NCBI GenBank assembly: GCA_031411935.1
Contig: JANOBY010000702.1
Coordinates: 1 to 8,602, forward strand
Length of the DNA: 8,602 nucleotides
Reading direction: 5' to 3'
Origin: JAQGHR01 sp031411935
Lineage (GTDB): Bacteria; Planctomycetota; Planctomycetia; Isosphaerales; Isosphaeraceae
Each line of letters starts with the position of its first letter. The first letter of the stretch is position 1. The notes under the pieces are model-generated. The model was given only the letters and a program-made list of their open reading frames with translations. It had not been told where the DNA came from and ran no database searches. This document shows, piece by piece, positions 1-8,334 of this stretch. The translations under genes were made by a program, and so were the position numbers.

Positions 1-951
1 GTCCCGGCGCGAGGTCCTCGTCCGGCAGAAGATCGGCAGGAGTGCGACGAAGGCCAGGGAAAGTCCCTTGACCACGTAGCTGACCTTATCGGGCGACATG
101 TTGATGAAGTTCCTGCCCATGAGATAGGCGGGGAGCCCTCCGTTCGCATGAGCCGCGGCGGGCTTGGCCGTGGTCATCAATCGAGAGAGCACGCCGACCA
201 TCGACTGGTTGACTTCCTGGTTGCTCGCGACCCCGTCCTCGACATAGGGGCTCACGATCTGCTGATACCACGAGTTGAGGCACGTGGCGTTCAGCTCGTT
301 GCCCAGAATGAAGCCCGGCACCACGAAGAGAAAGAGGAGGACGGCCACGAGGGTCGAGCCCACCGTCTTGAAGGATTTCTTGTAGAGAAAATAGGGCAAG
401 AAGAGCGCGGGCGTGACCTTGTAGGCGATCGCCAGGCCCAGGAACAGGCCCGTCAGCACGTCGTGTCCGCGCCGCCATGCCACGAGGGCCGCCACGACCA
501 GGGCCAGGATGATGATGTTCGTGTTGGCGTGGTGGAGATCGCCGAGGATCGGTCTCAGGCTGAGCAGGATGACCGCCGCCTGGGCCCACCACGGGAAGCG
601 GGAGCCCCGAGGGACGGCCATGCGCATGCACGCGATCATGCTCAACGCCGCCAGGACGACTTTCATGGCATACCAGACCAGCGACGCCTGCACGGCGGGC
701 AGGGTGGTCAGCGGATAGAGGCTGATCGCCATGATGGGCGGCGTCGGGAAATAGTACTTGGCCCAGATATCAGTCCCGAGGCGGAGTTCCGAGACCTGAT
801 GGTGCCACCGGATGAACGCGCTTCGGTCGTCCTCGGCCTTGGCCTTGTACACGACGGCGGCGACGGTCATGGCGATGAAGAACGTGATCCAGACGGCGCG
901 TCGGCCGTGGCGATCAGGATCGGGGGTAGGCCCCGAAGCGGGGTTCGTCAC
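1..951 (-). CDS. GT87-family polytopic membrane glycosyltransferase (C-terminus cut by window edge)
   Basis: Read on the minus strand from a GTG at 951, giving 317 residues before the window edge; GT87 proteins usually have 400 or more, so roughly a quarter is missing. The protein is strongly hydrophobic, with a first membrane segment at about residues 18-37 and several more at about 75-97, 98-114, 120-136, 143-157, 168-190 and 200-217. The first external loop holds GTDIW (Asp61) and YYFPTPP (66-72), followed by YPLTTLP, which is the usual GT87/DUF2029 pattern in which an early-loop Asp acts as catalytic base. Further family-like marks are DLHHANTN (138-145), the GLAIAYKVTPALFLPY stretch (172-187) and NQSMVGVLSRL (248-258). 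By family, such enzymes are GT-C fold transferases using polyprenyl-phosphate sugars (PimE is the studied member); donor and acceptor here cannot be told. An in-frame stop lies upstream and AAGGAG sits 6 nt before the GTG, which fixes the start. Confidence 0.8.
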   Translation of the reverse strand, partial: MTNPASGPTPDPDRHGRRAVWITFFIAMTVAAVVYKAKAEDDRSAFIRWHHQVSELRLGTDIWAKYYFPTPPIMAISLYPLTTLPAVQASLVWYAMKVVLAALSMIACMRMAVPRGSRFPWWAQAAVILLSLRPILGDLHHANTNIIILALVVAALVAWRRGHDVLTGLFLGLAIAYKVTPALFLPYFLYKKSFKTVGSTLVAVLLFLFVVPGFILGNELNATCLNSWYQQIVSPYVEDGVASNQEVNQSMVGVLSRLMTTAKPAAAHANGGLPAYLMGRNFINMSPDKVSYVVKGLSLAFVALLPIFCRTRTSRRD

Positions 952-957
952 GACGCG

Positions 958-963
958 CTCCTT
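958..963 (-). promoter_or_regulatory. Shine-Dalgarno site for the GT87 gene
   Basis: The minus strand reads AAGGAG, then six bases (CGCGTC), then GTG. This is the best ribosome-binding site in the window and decides for the GTG start at 951; there is no in-frame ATG between the upstream stop and this codon. Confidence 0.75.
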
Positions 964-1351
964 CCCTGGAGACGGTGTCGGGCCGTTGCGCGGTCCGATG
1001 GCAAGTTGATGAAACTGAAGACAAATTTGCTATCGTCCCGCAGGGACGGCCAGATTGAATTCCGTTTCCGAATGTCTGCCCTCACATCGATTTCGATCCC
1101 CCGGTGCCCCTTTCCCGCCAGAAAAACCGATACGACTTGCGTGAATAGGCGGATCCGCCGGTGGGGCAACGAGTGATACCGCAGGACCCCAAGATGGTCA
1201 AGGTCGGGCGCGAGCGATCCGGAATGACCTCTTGATGGACGGGCGTTCCGAAAGTTCGAACTTCGTCCTGTGTGACCGAGGGACGGAGGAGGACGCAGGA
1301 GTCCTCACCCAGGTCACAAGGCCTGGGGAGGGGAGTGCCTTTTTCAGCGAA
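964..1351. other. Gene-free stretch with small inverted repeats
   Basis: About 390 bp between the GT87 gene and the 3' end of the tRNA. No coding frame here has a recognisable protein, and those that are open share residues with the tRNA or are out-of-frame high-GC artefacts. Structures seen: a 6-bp stem CGTCCC/GGGACG at 1034-1048; a perfect 12-bp palindrome GGCGGATCCGCC at 1148-1159; GAGGAC/GTCCTC at 1289-1306; CCCAGG/CCTGGG at 1308-1327; and TGTGACC/GGTCACA at 1271-1277/1312-1318. On the minus strand none is followed by a U-tract, so no standard terminator for the tRNA is visible. The promoter of the GT87 gene may lie here, but no convincing -35/-10 pair was found. Confidence 0.5.
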
Positions 1352-1693
1352 TGCGGCCCGCAGGATTCGAACCTGCAACCAAGGGATTCAAGACGCCCCC
1401 GCGTTTCCGCGAGGCTTGGACTATCTCACCCTCCACCGGATCACTCGTCGCGATCGCGAGGGAGGCCGGGCGCTCGTCGGCGGGGAGTATTGTTGGGACT
1501 CACCCCGCTAGTCTCTGAACCTTCCTGGCCACCGATGCCCGGCCAGGCTTGGCTGCGGATTGCCGTGTCGCCCGCTTGCGGACGATTTAGGTTTCCCGCA
1601 ATTCACCCGGATCGCCTCCGAGAGTTACCTCTCGGTGCCACCTTTCTTGGAGAAAAGATGAGTCCCCTGCTCTAACCGTTGAGCTAGGGCCGC
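1352..1693 (-). tRNA. tRNA with CAU anticodon, probably tRNA-Ile2, interrupted by a group I intron
   Basis: The minus strand gives two exons, 1693-1658 (36 nt) and 1388-1352 (37 nt), which join to a 73-nt cloverleaf. The acceptor stem GCGGCCC/GGGCCGC is fully paired, the D stem is GCTC/GAGC, the anticodon stem GGGGA/TCCCT closes the loop CTCATAA, and the T arm is GCAGG-TTCGAAT-CCTGC. The discriminator base is A and CCA is not encoded, so it must be added enzymatically. CAU may belong to elongator Met or to Ile2, whose C34 is changed to lysidine by TilS. The GGGGACTCAT/AATCCCTTGG context resembles the Azoarcus tRNA-Ile(CAU) exons more than elongator tRNA-Met, so Ile2 is preferred. The conserved C4-G69 pair used by E. 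coli TilS is G4-C69 here, while C5-G68 is present. The intron sits between anticodon base U36 and A37. Confidence 0.92.
1389..1657 (-). ncRNA. Group I self-splicing intron in the tRNA anticodon loop (269 nt, no ORF)
   Basis: A nearly complete group I core can be drawn (minus-strand pairs, plus coordinates). P1: exon UCAU plus intron CUUUU (1661-1653) pairs with GAAAGGUGG (1646-1638), placing the required U·G at U36. P2: CCGAGAG/CUCUCGG (1635-1629/1624-1618) capped by GUAA. P3: CCGGGUG/CGCCCGG (1610-1604/1472-1466). P4: UGCGG/CCGCA (1600-1596/1558-1554). P5: CC...GG enclosing a stem at 1584-1578/1575-1569. P6: CCUGGCC/GGCCAGG (1547-1541/1530-1524). P7: GACUA/UAGUC (1513-1509/1423-1419). P8: CCUCC/GGAGG (1465-1461/1434-1430). 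P9: 1414-1408/1403-1397 with a GAAA loop. The last intron base is G, as expected. The core motifs (GGGAAACCUAA, CAGAGACUAG, GAUAGUCC) match the Azoarcus tRNA-Ile intron as remembered, pointing to subgroup IC3. A hairpin GCGGGG/CCCCGC (1508-1503/1485-1480) between P7 and P3 is extra. The RNA should splice by guanosine attack without a protein; there is no homing endonuclease. Confidence 0.92.
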
Positions 1694-1701
1694 AGGGATC
1701 C

Positions 1702-1732
1702 ATAGTTTCCCCGGAATCGGGCGTGAGATCAA
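1702..1732 (-). promoter_or_regulatory. Possible promoter of the intron-bearing tRNA
   Basis: Upstream of the tRNA on the minus strand, TTGATC (1727-1732) could serve as a -35 box and AACTAT (1702-1707) as a -10 box. The 19-bp spacing is long and the -10 match is poor (3 of 6). The tRNA 5' end lies about 8 bp further on. The same 97-bp gap must also hold the promoter of the divergent NYN gene. Weak evidence, offered as the best candidate only. Confidence 0.25.
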
Positions 1733-1790
1733 GCGAAATTCGCGAGAACCGCCGCTTGGCGAGCGTGCGGGTTCGCTCTACGATGGAAGC

Positions 1791-2426
1791 ATGAGGACCT
1801 TGATCGACGGATACAACGTGATGCATGCCCGGGGCCTCATGTCCCGGAAATTCGGCCCGAACGACTTCCACAAGGTCCGCCACCGCTTTCTCGTGGACCT
1901 CGCCGCGGCGCTCCCGCCGATCGAAGCCCACCAGACGACGGTGGTCTTCGACGCCTCGCATCCTCCCGCGGATCGACCTGAGAGGGCGAGGCTCAAAGGG
2001 ATCGAGGTGATCTTCGCCGTGGGGGACGAGAACGCCGACGCCCGGATCGAGAAGCTGATCTCGGCCCACTCGGCCCCCCGGACCCTCACGGTCGTTTCGA
2101 CCGACCTCCGGGTGCGTCAGGCGGCCTCGCGACGAAAGGCCACGGCGATCACGTCCGACGATTACCTCGCGAAGCTTGCCGATCGCCGGAAGGTTCGGGA
2201 CAGCCCCGAACCGCCCTCGGTTTCGGCCGAGGAGAAAGCCCGGATGCGCGGGCTCCCAGCCGCCGAGGCCGATTTCTGGCTGGCCGAGTTCGCCCACGTG
2301 GCGGACGAACCCGGCGTGAAGGATTCTCTCCGCGCCGGCGACTTCGTCCCGACCGACGACGAGATCGCACGCATCGAGGAGGAGATTCGTCGCGAGGGCG
2401 AGGGTCGACGCCCTCGCCGCAAGTGA
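1791..2426 (+). CDS. YacP/Rae1-like NYN (PIN-fold) domain ribonuclease
   Basis: A 211-residue soluble protein whose first ~135 residues fit the YacP-type NYN domain. It opens with MRTLIDGYNVMH (Asp6, Asn9), continues with VVFDAS (Asp54), VIFAVGDENADARIEKLI (Asp83, Glu87) and TVVSTDLRVRQAA (Asp105), and then SDDYLAKL. These are the spaced acidic residues that bind metal in NYN/PIN nucleases. By family, B. subtilis Rae1 (YacP) cuts mRNA in the ribosomal A site; whether this protein does so is inference. The tail (about 140-211) is charged and helical-looking and ends in a basic GRRPRRK patch, which could contact RNA. A short GGAAG lies just ahead of the ATG. The gene is divergent from the intron-containing tRNA (97 bp apart) and converges on the transporter gene, with 9 bp between the two stops and no visible terminator. 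Confidence 0.8.
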   Translation: MRTLIDGYNVMHARGLMSRKFGPNDFHKVRHRFLVDLAAALPPIEAHQTTVVFDASHPPADRPERARLKGIEVIFAVGDENADARIEKLISAHSAPRTLTVVSTDLRVRQAASRRKATAITSDDYLAKLADRRKVRDSPEPPSVSAEEKARMRGLPAAEADFWLAEFAHVADEPGVKDSLRAGDFVPTDDEIARIEEEIRREGEGRRPRRK

Positions 2427-2435
2427 CATCTTCTT

Positions 2436-4709
2436 CTAGCTGTTGGCCGCCAGTGGTCGCCGATCGATCCCCACCTCGGTGAGGAATTCGATGTCCCCGG
2501 ACCCCACGTCGTAGATCGCGCCGACCACGCCGATCCGCCCCTCGGAGACCAGGCTTTCCAGGGTCTGGCTTTGCTCGAGGATACGTTCGACGGTCCTGAC
2601 CACATTGCGACGCGAAACGTCGTTGACCACGGCCTCTTTCGCCACCTTGTCCAGATTCTGAAAGCCCAGGGCGGCCGCGGGATCGACCGACTCCTGGATG
2701 TCCTCCAGGACGTGCCCCAGATGCTGGCACCCGGTGGCCTCGGCCACGCTCTGGGCAGACCCGTGGAGATCGACGGCGGCCGTGACGGCGCCACACCGCG
2801 TGTGTCCTAGCACCACGATCAACTTCGCTCCGGCGACGTTGCAAGCGTATTCCATGCTCCCGAGCGCCTTGCGGCTGATCACGTTGCCGGCCATCCTCAC
2901 GCTGAAGATGTCCCCCACGCCCAGGTCGAAGATCAGCTCGGCCGGGGTCCGCGAATCGATGCAACTGAGGATCACGGCCAGGGGGTGCTGCCCCGAGGCC
3001 GTGGCAAGAACCTGCCGCCCGAGGTCTCGGGTGAGGCGGTGCCCCGTCCGGAACCGCTCGTGCCCCTCTTTCAGGATCGAAAGCACCTGCTCCGGCCGGA
3101 GCGAGGTCTGCAACTCGCGGGTGGAGTAGTCCACGTACTGCGTCTGATCCTCGAGATGATACTTGCGGCGGAATCCGATCAGGCTGACCTCGACCCCTCG
3201 GATCGGGCCGGTCTGCTCCTTGAAGTCGCGAATCAGGTCGAGCACGTCGGGGTCGATGTAGTCGGTGCTCTGGGCATCGAGCAGGAGCTGACCTCCGCGA
3301 GGGATCGCGTCGAGATTCCTCGCCAGGGCCGCCCGATTGAGAAAGCTCACCTGGTTGCCCAGCTCGATGCGGACGACCTCGCCCCCGAGGTGTTTCTCGA
3401 CGATCCGCCGGATAGGCCGCCGGATACTGCTTCGAATGATGAAACTCAGGCTCACGCTCAGGCCGATCAAGATGCCGGTCAGAAGGTCGGTGAACACGAT
3501 CGCCAGGACGGTCGTGATGAACGGCACGAACTGGTTCGGGCCGGCACCCCACATCGCGCGGAACGTTGACACGCGGGCGAGCTTGAATCCGGTGATGAAC
3601 AGGATCGCCGCCAGGCAAGACAGGGGGATCTGATTCAGCAAGGTGGGCAAGAGCACAACGCTGACCAGGATCAGAGTGCCCTGGGTGATGGTCGCCAGCT
3701 TCGTCCTCGCTCCGACCTGGATGTTCACCGAACTGCGGGCGATCACAAGGCATACGGGGAGACCTCCGATGAGGCCTAGTGTGAGGTTGCCCACCCCCTG
3801 CGCGAGCAATTCGCGATTCGCGGGGGCGTCGCGACGCTCGGGGTCCAGGTTTTCGATCGCCTCCAGGTTCAGGAGGGTCTCGAGCGAGGCCACAGCGGCG
3901 ATCGTCACCGCGGCCACATAAATGGCCGGATTCCTCCATTGCGAGAAGTCGGGATGCTGGAGCGCCTGCAGGTAACCCGCCACGCTTTCCGCGAGCGGCA
4001 CCTGGACCCGGTGCGAGGCCTCGATCGCCCAGGGTGCCCCGAGACGACTAAGCAGAAGACTCACCCCCACCCCGAGCAGAACCACGAGCAGGGGGCCGGG
4101 GATGACCGCGTTGCGCAGAAATTTCCACCGATCCCAGACCAACAAAAGGGCCACCGAGAGCAGGCCGATGAGCGCGGCACCTGGATGAATGTCCCGCACG
4201 GTCTGGAGCAACTCCAGGAGGGTGTTGGAACTGTCGGGCTGAAGGAACGCCATCTCGCCCTCGGGATCCGGGTCATGCCCGACGAGGTGCGGGATCTGCT
4301 TCAGGATTAAGATCAGGCCGATCGCCGTGAGGAGCCCTTTGATCACGCTCGACGGGAAGAACGCCGAGAAGAAGCCCACCCTCGCCAATCCCAGTGCAAT
4401 CTGGATGATCCCTGCGATGGCCAGAGCCAGCAAGAACGCGGGGAACGACCCGAGAACAAGAAGCTGCGCAGCCACCACCGCGGTCAATCCCGCGGCTGGC
4501 CCGCTGATCGCGGTCTGGCTGCCGCTCAGGAGCCCCACCAGGACTCCCCCCACGATCCCGGTGAGCAGGCCCGAGAAGAGGGGTGCATTGGACGCCAGGG
4601 CCACCCCCAGGCTCAGCGGCAATGCGACAAAGAACACGACCAGCCCGGCCGACAGATCGCGAGCCAATGTGGTCCGAGGGTTCAGAGGCTGGATGGAACT
4701 CACGATCAT
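2436..4709 (-). CDS. SulP anion transporter - STAS - beta-carbonic anhydrase fusion
   Basis: A 757-residue protein when started at the ATG at 4709. Residues about 18-428 are a SulP membrane domain of many helices, with SGPAAGLTA (69-77) in the anion-site region and ASLETLLNLEAIENLD (274-289). Residues about 442-525 look like a STAS domain (VSFLNRAAL, LLLDAQSTDYID). Residues about 540-745 are a beta-carbonic anhydrase with all zinc and active-site residues: CIDSR (Cys583, Asp585, Arg587) and HTRC (His636, Cys639). SulP-carbonic anhydrase fusions are a known class proposed to move bicarbonate; the enzyme would interconvert CO2 and bicarbonate at the inner face. Sulfate or another anion is not excluded. 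The frame stays open 30 codons further, to an ATG at 4799, but that extension is not hydrophobic, SulP proteins normally begin shortly before helix 1, and GGGAG lies 2 nt before the ATG at 4709 (rather close). It is transcribed away from sucC. Confidence 0.9.
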   Translation of the reverse strand: MIVSSIQPLNPRTTLARDLSAGLVVFFVALPLSLGVALASNAPLFSGLLTGIVGGVLVGLLSGSQTAISGPAAGLTAVVAAQLLVLGSFPAFLLALAIAGIIQIALGLARVGFFSAFFPSSVIKGLLTAIGLILILKQIPHLVGHDPDPEGEMAFLQPDSSNTLLELLQTVRDIHPGAALIGLLSVALLLVWDRWKFLRNAVIPGPLLVVLLGVGVSLLLSRLGAPWAIEASHRVQVPLAESVAGYLQALQHPDFSQWRNPAIYVAAVTIAAVASLETLLNLEAIENLDPERRDAPANRELLAQGVGNLTLGLIGGLPVCLVIARSSVNIQVGARTKLATITQGTLILVSVVLLPTLLNQIPLSCLAAILFITGFKLARVSTFRAMWGAGPNQFVPFITTVLAIVFTDLLTGILIGLSVSLSFIIRSSIRRPIRRIVEKHLGGEVVRIELGNQVSFLNRAALARNLDAIPRGGQLLLDAQSTDYIDPDVLDLIRDFKEQTGPIRGVEVSLIGFRRKYHLEDQTQYVDYSTRELQTSLRPEQVLSILKEGHERFRTGHRLTRDLGRQVLATASGQHPLAVILSCIDSRTPAELIFDLGVGDIFSVRMAGNVISRKALGSMEYACNVAGAKLIVVLGHTRCGAVTAAVDLHGSAQSVAEATGCQHLGHVLEDIQESVDPAAALGFQNLDKVAKEAVVNDVSRRNVVRTVERILEQSQTLESLVSEGRIGVVGAIYDVGSGDIEFLTEVGIDRRPLAANS

Positions 4710-4931
4710 CGCTCCCGGTTTGCTGACTCGATCGACGGAACGACCAGTGTAGTGCGGATTGCACGAGACACCACCGATCTTCGGTGAAGTCGGCGGCATC
4801 TCGCGAAACGGCGGGCAAAAACCGCGCCCGGTAGGACATCTTGGGGGGCTTTGCCTGGCGAGCCCATCGTCTCGTCTGGTACAACCTTACGTCTGATCGT
4901 CTTGAATCACGAGGCAAGGGGCTGCGCGGCG
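4710..4931. promoter_or_regulatory. Divergent intergenic region between the transporter gene and sucC
   Basis: These 222 bp must hold promoters for both directions. Toward sucC there is an extended -10 candidate, TGG followed by TACAAC (4877-4885), about 46 bp before the start codon, with no good -35 box; AAGGGG at 4916-4921 is the likely ribosome-binding site, 10 nt before the ATG. Toward the transporter, a perfect 6-bp stem CACCGA/TCGGTG with a 3-nt loop (4772-4786) lies in the probable leader. No known riboswitch or operator motif was recognised. Confidence 0.35.
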
Positions 4932-6181
<1,250 letters not shown>

Positions 6182-6182
<1 letters not shown>

Positions 6183-7198
6183 TGAAGGCCCGATTCCTCC
6201 TGGGACTCGCGGCCGCATTCCTCGTCGCGAGCTCGTCGGCCCTCGCGGCCGACGAGATTCATGAGGCCGCCAAACGCCTCGGTCGCGGCGTGAACCTGGG
6301 CAACTCCCTCGAAGCCCCGAGCGAAGGCGCCTGGGGCCTCACGCTCAAGGAAGAGTATTTTGAGGCGATCGCGAAGGCCGGGTTTCGTCACGTCCGACTG
6401 CCCGTCAAGTGGTCGGCGCACGCGTCGGACGAGGCCCCCTACACGATCGACCCAACGTTCCTCGCTCGCGTGGATTGGGCCGTGGATCAGGCCCTCAAGC
6501 GTGAACTGAAACTGGTCCTCAACATCCACCACTTCGACGGGATGGACGCCAATCCCCAGGCCAGCGAGGCCAAACTCCTCGCGATCTGGAAGCAGCTCGG
6601 CGAGCACTACAGCGAACGGCCGAAGGGGCTCTATTTCGAGCTCCTGAACGAGCCCCACGACAAGCTCACCGACGATCGCTGGAACGCCACGATCCCCTCG
6701 TTGCTCCGGATCGTTCGCACCTCAAATCCCACGCGTCCGGTGATCATCGGCGGGGGAAACTGGAACAACTTCCGCAACCTGGCGAAGCTGAACCTGCCCT
6801 CGGATGACCGCAACCTGATCGCCACGTTCCACTACTACGAGCCCTTCGAGTTCACCCACCAGGGGGCCGAATGGGCCAAGGGAAGCGAGAAGTGGCTGGG
6901 CATGACCTGGACCCCGACGGACGAGCAGCGCAAGAAGCTGACCGACGATTTCGCGACCGTAGCCGCATGGGCCAGGTCGCACGATCGTCCCGTTTACCTG
7001 GGCGAATTCGGCTGCTATTCGAAGTCCGACAGGGCGTCTCGACTGGCATGGACCAGGGGCGTGGCCGACGAGGCCGCGAAGCACGGCTACAGCATGGCCT
7101 ACTGGGAGTTCGGCTCGGGCTTCGGCGTCTACGACCCGAAGACGTCGGAGTGGAGACAGCCCCTACTCGACGCGATCCTGCCGAAAGCGGAACACTGA
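6182..7198 (+). CDS. Secreted glycoside hydrolase family 5 (endoglucanase/cellulase-like)
   Basis: A 338-residue protein with a signal peptide: a basic start (MKAR), a hydrophobic core and SALA at 19-22, with likely cleavage after Ala22. The rest is a single TIM-barrel GH5 catalytic domain with no binding module. Conserved GH5 features are all present: RGVNLGNSLE (35-44), HVRLPVKW (Arg72), LNIHHF (His116-His117), LLNEP with the acid/base Glu157, ATFHYYEP (His217), YLGEFG with the nucleophile Glu275, and AYWEFGSGFGVYD (Trp308). By family it should hydrolyse a beta-1,4-linked glucan or mannan with retention; the exact substrate cannot be read, although RGVNLGN and FHYYEPFEFTHQ recall endoglucanase-type members. 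The protein should act in the periplasm or outside the cell. It is the middle gene of sucC-GH5-sucD, overlaps the sucC stop by 1 nt and is 96 nt from sucD, so it is probably co-transcribed with the TCA genes. Confidence 0.93.
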
Positions 7199-7294
7199 TC
7201 GAATCGTCAAAGCCAATATCTTTTTGATGGGTCGGACCTCATCCTCGACCCGAACCAAACGGCGGGCCTTCCACGCCTTTCACGGGATTTCTCC
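7199..7294 (+). other. GH5-sucD spacer with an inverted repeat
   Basis: The 96-nt gap holds a T5 run (7221-7225) not preceded by a stem, then the stem GGGTCG/CGACCC (7229-7234/7246-7251) with an 11-nt loop. Because the T-run is before and not after the stem, this is not a normal intrinsic terminator in either direction. It could be an mRNA processing or stability element, or chance. Confidence 0.3.
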
Positions 7295-8179
7295 ATGAGC
7301 ATTCTGGTCGACAAGAACACGCGTCTGATCTGTCAGGGCATCACCGGCAAGGCTGGGGCCTTCCACTCCGAGCAATGCAGGGACTACGGGACGAACCTGG
7401 TCGGCGGGGTCACGCCCGGCCGTGGAGGCCAGACTGCGCTGGGTCTGCCGGTCTTCGACACGTGCTCCGAGGCCGTGAAGCAGACGGGCGCGAACGCCAC
7501 CATGATCTTCGTGCCCCCTCCGGGAGCGGCCGACGCGATCCTCGAGGCCGCCGACGCGGGCATCTCGCTGATCGTGGCGATCACCGAGGGGATCCCCGTG
7601 ATGGACATGGCCCGCGCGGTCGAGTACCTGCGGATCCACCACCCCAAGGCGCGACTCATCGGCCCCAACTGCCCCGGCGTGATCACGCCCGGCGCCTGCA
7701 AGATCGGCATCATGCCCGGCTACATCCACAAGCCCGGCCGCGTAGGGGTCGTGAGCCGATCGGGCACCCTCACCTATGAGGCCGTGTGGCAGCTCACGAA
7801 CCTGGGCATCGGCCAGAGCACCTGCGTGGGGATCGGCGGCGACCCGGTCAACGGCACGAGCTTCGTGGACGTACTGAAGATGTTCCAGGACGACCCCGAC
7901 ACCGACGCCGTGCTCATGATGGGCGAGATCGGCGGCGACGCCGAGGAAAAGGCCGCCGCACTCAAGGCCGAGGGGCTCTTCACGAAGCCCATGGCCGCGT
8001 TCATCGCCGGCCAGACCGCCCCTCCCGGCAAGCGCATGGGGCACGCCGGCGCGATCATCTCGGGCGGGTCGGGCAAGGCGTCCGACAAGATCGCCGCGCT
8101 CGAAGGCGCCGGGATCCGCGTGGCCAAGAGTCCGGCCGACATGGGCATCGCCCTCCAGGCCGCCCTCAAGGCCTCCTGA
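7295..8179 (+). CDS. sucD: Succinyl-CoA synthetase alpha subunit
   Basis: A 294-residue partner of SucC carrying the CoA-binding Rossmann domain and the phosphorylated histidine. It starts MSILVDKNTRLICQGITGKAG-type (CoA-binding GITGKAG at 15-21) and shows GVTPGRGGQ (38-46), FVPPPGAADAI (72-82), ITEGIPVMD (96-104), IGPNCPGVITPG (122-133), SRSGTLTYE (154-162), GIGGDPVNGTSF (179-190), EIGGDAEE (211-218) and PPGKRMGHAGAI (243-254), where His250 corresponds to the catalytic phosphohistidine (His246 in E. coli). Length is normal for the family. The Shine-Dalgarno site is poor (GGGAT, 6 nt before the ATG). It is separated from sucC by the GH5 gene, although the two subunits are made in equal amounts for the complex in other bacteria. 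Confidence 0.97.
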   Translation: MSILVDKNTRLICQGITGKAGAFHSEQCRDYGTNLVGGVTPGRGGQTALGLPVFDTCSEAVKQTGANATMIFVPPPGAADAILEAADAGISLIVAITEGIPVMDMARAVEYLRIHHPKARLIGPNCPGVITPGACKIGIMPGYIHKPGRVGVVSRSGTLTYEAVWQLTNLGIGQSTCVGIGGDPVNGTSFVDVLKMFQDDPDTDAVLMMGEIGGDAEEKAAALKAEGLFTKPMAAFIAGQTAPPGKRMGHAGAIISGGSGKASDKIAALEGAGIRVAKSPADMGIALQAALKAS

Positions 8180-8334
8180 ACGCAGAGGACTCACGGGGGG
8201 CGGGCCCGCATGCGGACGGTCTCTCCCCCAAGGTCACCTCTGTATTGCAGCTTCAAGACCGGTGCTTGGGTCATGTGGGGGTATGGCCGGCACCAAAGGG
8301 CCCTTAGGATCACTGGTCCGTGAGCGAGATCTCG
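8180..8334. other. Intergenic region after sucD with GC-rich inverted repeats
   Basis: The 155-bp gap holds a perfect 10-bp palindrome CCGCATGCGG (8206-8215) that can be enclosed by GGGGG/CCCCC (8195-8199/8225-8229), and a second perfect palindrome AAGGGCCCTT (8296-8305). Neither is followed by a U-tract. The first composite structure may end or stabilise the sucD transcript; the second lies about 15 bp before the earliest possible start of the next gene. No clear promoter was found. Confidence 0.3.

Noticed and set aside
148..1176. Plus-strand open frame of 342 codons
   Set aside because: It is antisense to the GT87 gene, has a composition full of R/H/G/D typical of out-of-frame high-GC DNA, and shows no domain.
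1082..1378. Minus-strand open frame of 98 codons beginning MQVRILRA
   Set aside because: Its start lies in the T arm of the tRNA, the familiar false start from GGTTCGAATCC, and the rest has no recognisable domain.
1232..1675. Plus-strand frame across the intron, which could be taken for an intron-encoded protein
   Set aside because: It is antisense to the intron and tRNA, with no LAGLIDADG, HNH or GIY-YIG motif; the intron is fully used by its RNA fold.
2149..3939. Minus-strand open frame of 596 codons
   Set aside because: It overlaps the SulP-carbonic anhydrase gene in another frame and is Arg/Pro/Gly-rich shadow sequence, while the SulP frame has clear catalytic motifs.
4710..4799. 30-codon N-terminal extension of the SulP fusion
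   Set aside because: It is open in frame but polar, lacks a ribosome-binding site at its ATG, and would exceed the normal short N-terminus before helix 1.
7217..7251. Stem plus T-run after GH5 as an intrinsic terminator
   Set aside because: The T-run precedes the stem on the plus strand and no U-tract follows it on either strand.
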